From Bisporella sp. PMI_857 (lineage: Eukaryota > Ascomycota > Leotiomycetes > Helotiales > Helotiaceae): DNA of 64,000 nt. Positions 61,656-64,000 of this stretch are shown in pieces (within the stretch, counting starts at the first letter, position 1; every line of letters begins with the position of its first letter). The translations under genes were made by a program, and so were the position numbers. The notes under the pieces are model-generated. The model searched no databases, was not told the DNA's origin, and saw only the letters and a list, made by a program, of their open reading frames with translations. The stretch is taken from the NCBI GenBank assembly GCA_021307315.1, contig JAJSPD010000013.1:682001-746000 (forward strand). Reading direction: 5' to 3'.

Positions 61656-63741
61656 AGTGGCAAGCTTGCAGCGTCCAAGGATTAATTCTTGTATTCAATG
61701 CTGCGACTAGGATTGATGAGTGGATGGGTGATGGCAGTTCGCGGCGGGGGGCAAAGCGCGTATCGGATGCAAATTGCTCAAATATGTTTGCAACACCACA
61801 AAGATGCGCTCAGGACGTCGTTCGCCTTGTTGACTTTGAACGTTGACCCGTCAAGCTGAAGAAAACCTGCCCTTTCGTATTCCGATCGTTTGTTTAGCGA
61901 TCGAGGCCAGAAAACCGAATAAAAGGGCTGGTTGCTAGGAACGTAGAGTGTAGTCTTGCGTCAAGCTGCAGCAGTCTGAGGTGGCGCACCAGCGAATCTG
62001 CGGTCTTGATTTGAACTTGGAATATGGAATCTTGCTAGGAAAATCTGGAGATCCGTATGCCTTAATATATTTGCATTTGTATTTGTATTTGGGTACTTTT
62101 TGTGTCGCCTGCGATTGTGAGGGTGGTGGGAGAAGCGGCAGTCTTTTGGCCAAAGCGGGGGCGATCGGGGGCCTTCTAATCAAAGTCTGTACCCGCGCAG
62201 TAATATTACTCTATCCAAACGACAGAATATGGAATGCCTTTGCGTAAGAGCTAGCGGAAATGGAATAAGTGGTTTTGAGTAGTGTGTGAGAGAGAAAAGG
62301 AAGAGATTGTTGCACGTCGATTTCGGTGATGTTGTAGGGGTAAGAGATGATGGGTTTGCTTACTTTTAAGGGAGTCGACACCAGGAGCTTCTTTTTGGGT
62401 GCCATCCGGCGTTAGTCAGGACCACCCAGACCCTTATTTTGCTCGGGCAAGGGGGATGAAGGAGGCCAGATTTACGGGGAAACCTTGTCCTATTTGCATT
62501 ATTCGGCATAAATTCCACAAGTCACTGGAAATCGCGATTGCTTATGCTAATTAAGCCTGTCTATCCAGTACCTTACTGTTCAATAATGAGCCCCTGAATC
62601 GGGCATCCAGGGGGCGCATCGATGCTTTATTTATTATTACAGGATGGCTATATTCGCTACCAAAACTAAAAATGGTTGGGAGGGAAGTGAGGGATTAAGA
62701 CACATCAGGGAGGGAACGTCCTGTAGAGTCCTCCTCACCCCTCAGAATCGAACACACAACCAGTTGTGCAAAGCCTTTTCTCTGATGCTTGAAGTTGGAC
62801 GGACTGCTTAATTACGTTTCTGCTGGTGACCTTGATTACAAATATTGACGCTAGCAAAAGCCAAGTGTAGCCCAAGTTGCCACATCCTCCTTTCTGGAGA
62901 TCACGCTGAGGATCTAGAGACGCTGCCAAACCCAAAACTATCACCGCAGGACGACTTTTGGACCAACTGAAATGTAACTAGATGTTGGCCTAGAATATGC
63001 CACGCTAGCTATAGCTTCTGCACACGCCGGTTCACGCTTTCAGAGCTTGTCAAGCCTTCGAGTACTATAGGTCCAAGAGCATGATCTTGAGAGAACCGCA
63101 TTCTACCACATGAACCAAACTTGGGAAGGCCCCTTTGTTTGAGTTCATAAAGTCGGAGGCGGTGAGCTTGAGCAGAAGGATGGGCTGAAGATCATGGAGG
63201 ACAAGTACAAAGCAATATGCATAAGTGGAGGGGCGAGGGGCGAGGGGCGAGCATTGTTCAGACTAGGCGCTTCCGTTTTCCTAAAAGTAAATGATGAAGC
63301 GCAGATCAGGTTCATCCCATGCTGACTTGGATTTTGATTACAACTGCCCACACATTGGCCACCCGTAGATACCGCAGTGTGTTCATGACAATGCCAATCC
63401 ATTCAGTTATGATGCTATTTGTCTTTCAACTTTTGTACCTGACATCTGCATCGTGAAACCTAACGGGACAGGATTGAGAGGTACCTGCCTTAGGTACTGG
63501 AGTGTGGGGTATCCCCTTATTGCTTGGCATTACCGGATCTGCAACTTTGTTCAGCCTTCCGCGTCCCCAGTGTGTAATCCTAGCAAAGTCAATCTACACT
63601 GTCAATACAGCTCCCCGGTACGTGTGAGGACTGTCAAGCCTAGATCGGGGTCACAATACCGTCCTACTGCGAGCGTAAACAAAAGCCGTTACCAAATACC
63701 CCAAAGGAAACGCGTGCGAGATCAACACCCCGATCAGCACC
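61656..63741. other. Divergent intergenic region, 2.1 kb
   Basis: Promoters of PAL1 (left) and MED31 (right). Only the weak candidate at 62211-62405 is worth naming. A triple repeat of ggggcgag occurs near 63230-63250. Confidence 0.5.
62211..62405 (-). CDS. Candidate small gene beginning MAPKKKLLVSTP
   Basis: A minus-strand frame of 64 codons starts at an ATG preceded by gcaccg-like context (cggatggca). A clear intron donor (gtaagc) after codon 14 and a cgctag acceptor could make a longer spliced product continuing towards 61935, where an 82-codon frame (IRRPPIAPALAKRLPLLPPP...) lies. No family is recognised and the splice pattern is uncertain. Confidence 0.25.
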   Translation of the reverse strand: MAPKKKLLVSTPLKVSKPIISYPYNITEIDVQQSLPFLSHTLLKTTYSISASSYAKAFHILSFG

Positions 63742-64000
63742 ATGGCAACGGAAGGCTCTCTGGGTCAGGATGTGCAGATGTACCAATCACCTCCAGCAAT
63801 GCCCACGAATGAGCCGCGGTATGGAGGTTTCACGCGCTTTGAAATAGAGCTCGAGGTATGCATGCCTGTCTACGGCTGCCAAGTTGTCCTGTTGAGCTAC
63901 CCACCAGCTAATCATGCTCCAGTTCGTGCAATCTCTGGCGTCACCCTTCTATATCAACTATCTAGCATCTGAAAAGTACTTCGACAAGCCAGCCTTCATT
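63742..64000 (+). CDS. MED31: Mediator complex subunit 31 (Med31/Soh1), partial
   Basis: Exon 1 is 63742-63855, a 67-bp intron follows, and exon 2 starts at 63923 and runs off the window. The visible 64 residues include the Med31 hallmark: EPRYGGFTRFEIELE followed by FVQSLASPFYINYLASEKYF. Med31 is a small helical subunit of the Mediator middle module, which links activators to RNA polymerase II. The ATG at 63742 sits in good context (caccATGg). The C-terminal half lies beyond base 64000. Confidence 0.95.

Noticed and set aside
62735..62815. Possible tRNA on the minus strand (gttcgattctgag)
   Set aside because: Stem pairing around the B box fails and there is no acceptor stem.

Overview
This window is nuclear DNA of a filamentous ascomycete (Pezizomycotina). 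The evidence is: short GT..AG introns of about 45-110 bp with CTAAC/CTAAT branch sites, a fused five-domain AROM protein, a Dad3 subunit of the DASH kinetochore ring, a Zn2Cys6 regulator, an Rpn4-like C2H2 regulator, and transition-type decay in repeats that resembles RIP. A leotiomycete is my guess from overall gene character only; nothing here proves it.

Layout. Bases 1-16 kb are accessory: a secreted trypsin-like protease; a broken SNF2 helicase; a dead Mutator-like transposon (6068-8842) with long terminal inverted repeats and a perfect 9-bp target duplication; an intact coiled-coil gene; and a second broken SNF2/RING helicase. From 16.5 to 21 kb lie a stand-alone MetE-like methyltransferase and a complex I assembly factor (NDUFAF2/mimitin type). 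A gene-poor stretch leads to the Rpn4-like factor (23.9-26.0 kb) and a tract of homopolymer and polypyrimidine repeats. From 28 to 51.7 kb the window is core genome: AROM, a pepsin-type protease, an aldo/keto reductase, a Ser/Pro-rich protein, mitochondrial ribosomal protein S5, Dad3, a Zn2Cys6 factor and an ABCG half-transporter. From 51.7 to 59.6 kb I find no convincing gene, but there is a degenerate repeat family with a recurring core and a roughly 155-bp tandem block. The end of the window holds a Pal1 morphology protein and the start of Mediator subunit Med31.

The genes do not form one pathway. They are single-copy housekeeping genes interleaved with secreted hydrolases and two decayed or repeat-rich islands. 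Genes with introns were spliced by eye; every joined model given with exon coordinates keeps the reading frame (exon lengths sum to a multiple of three), except Med31, which runs off the window. No completely new system is evident. The most unusual items are the 52-58 kb repeat family, the complete structure of the dead transposon, and two SNF2 ruins either side of an intact coiled-coil gene.
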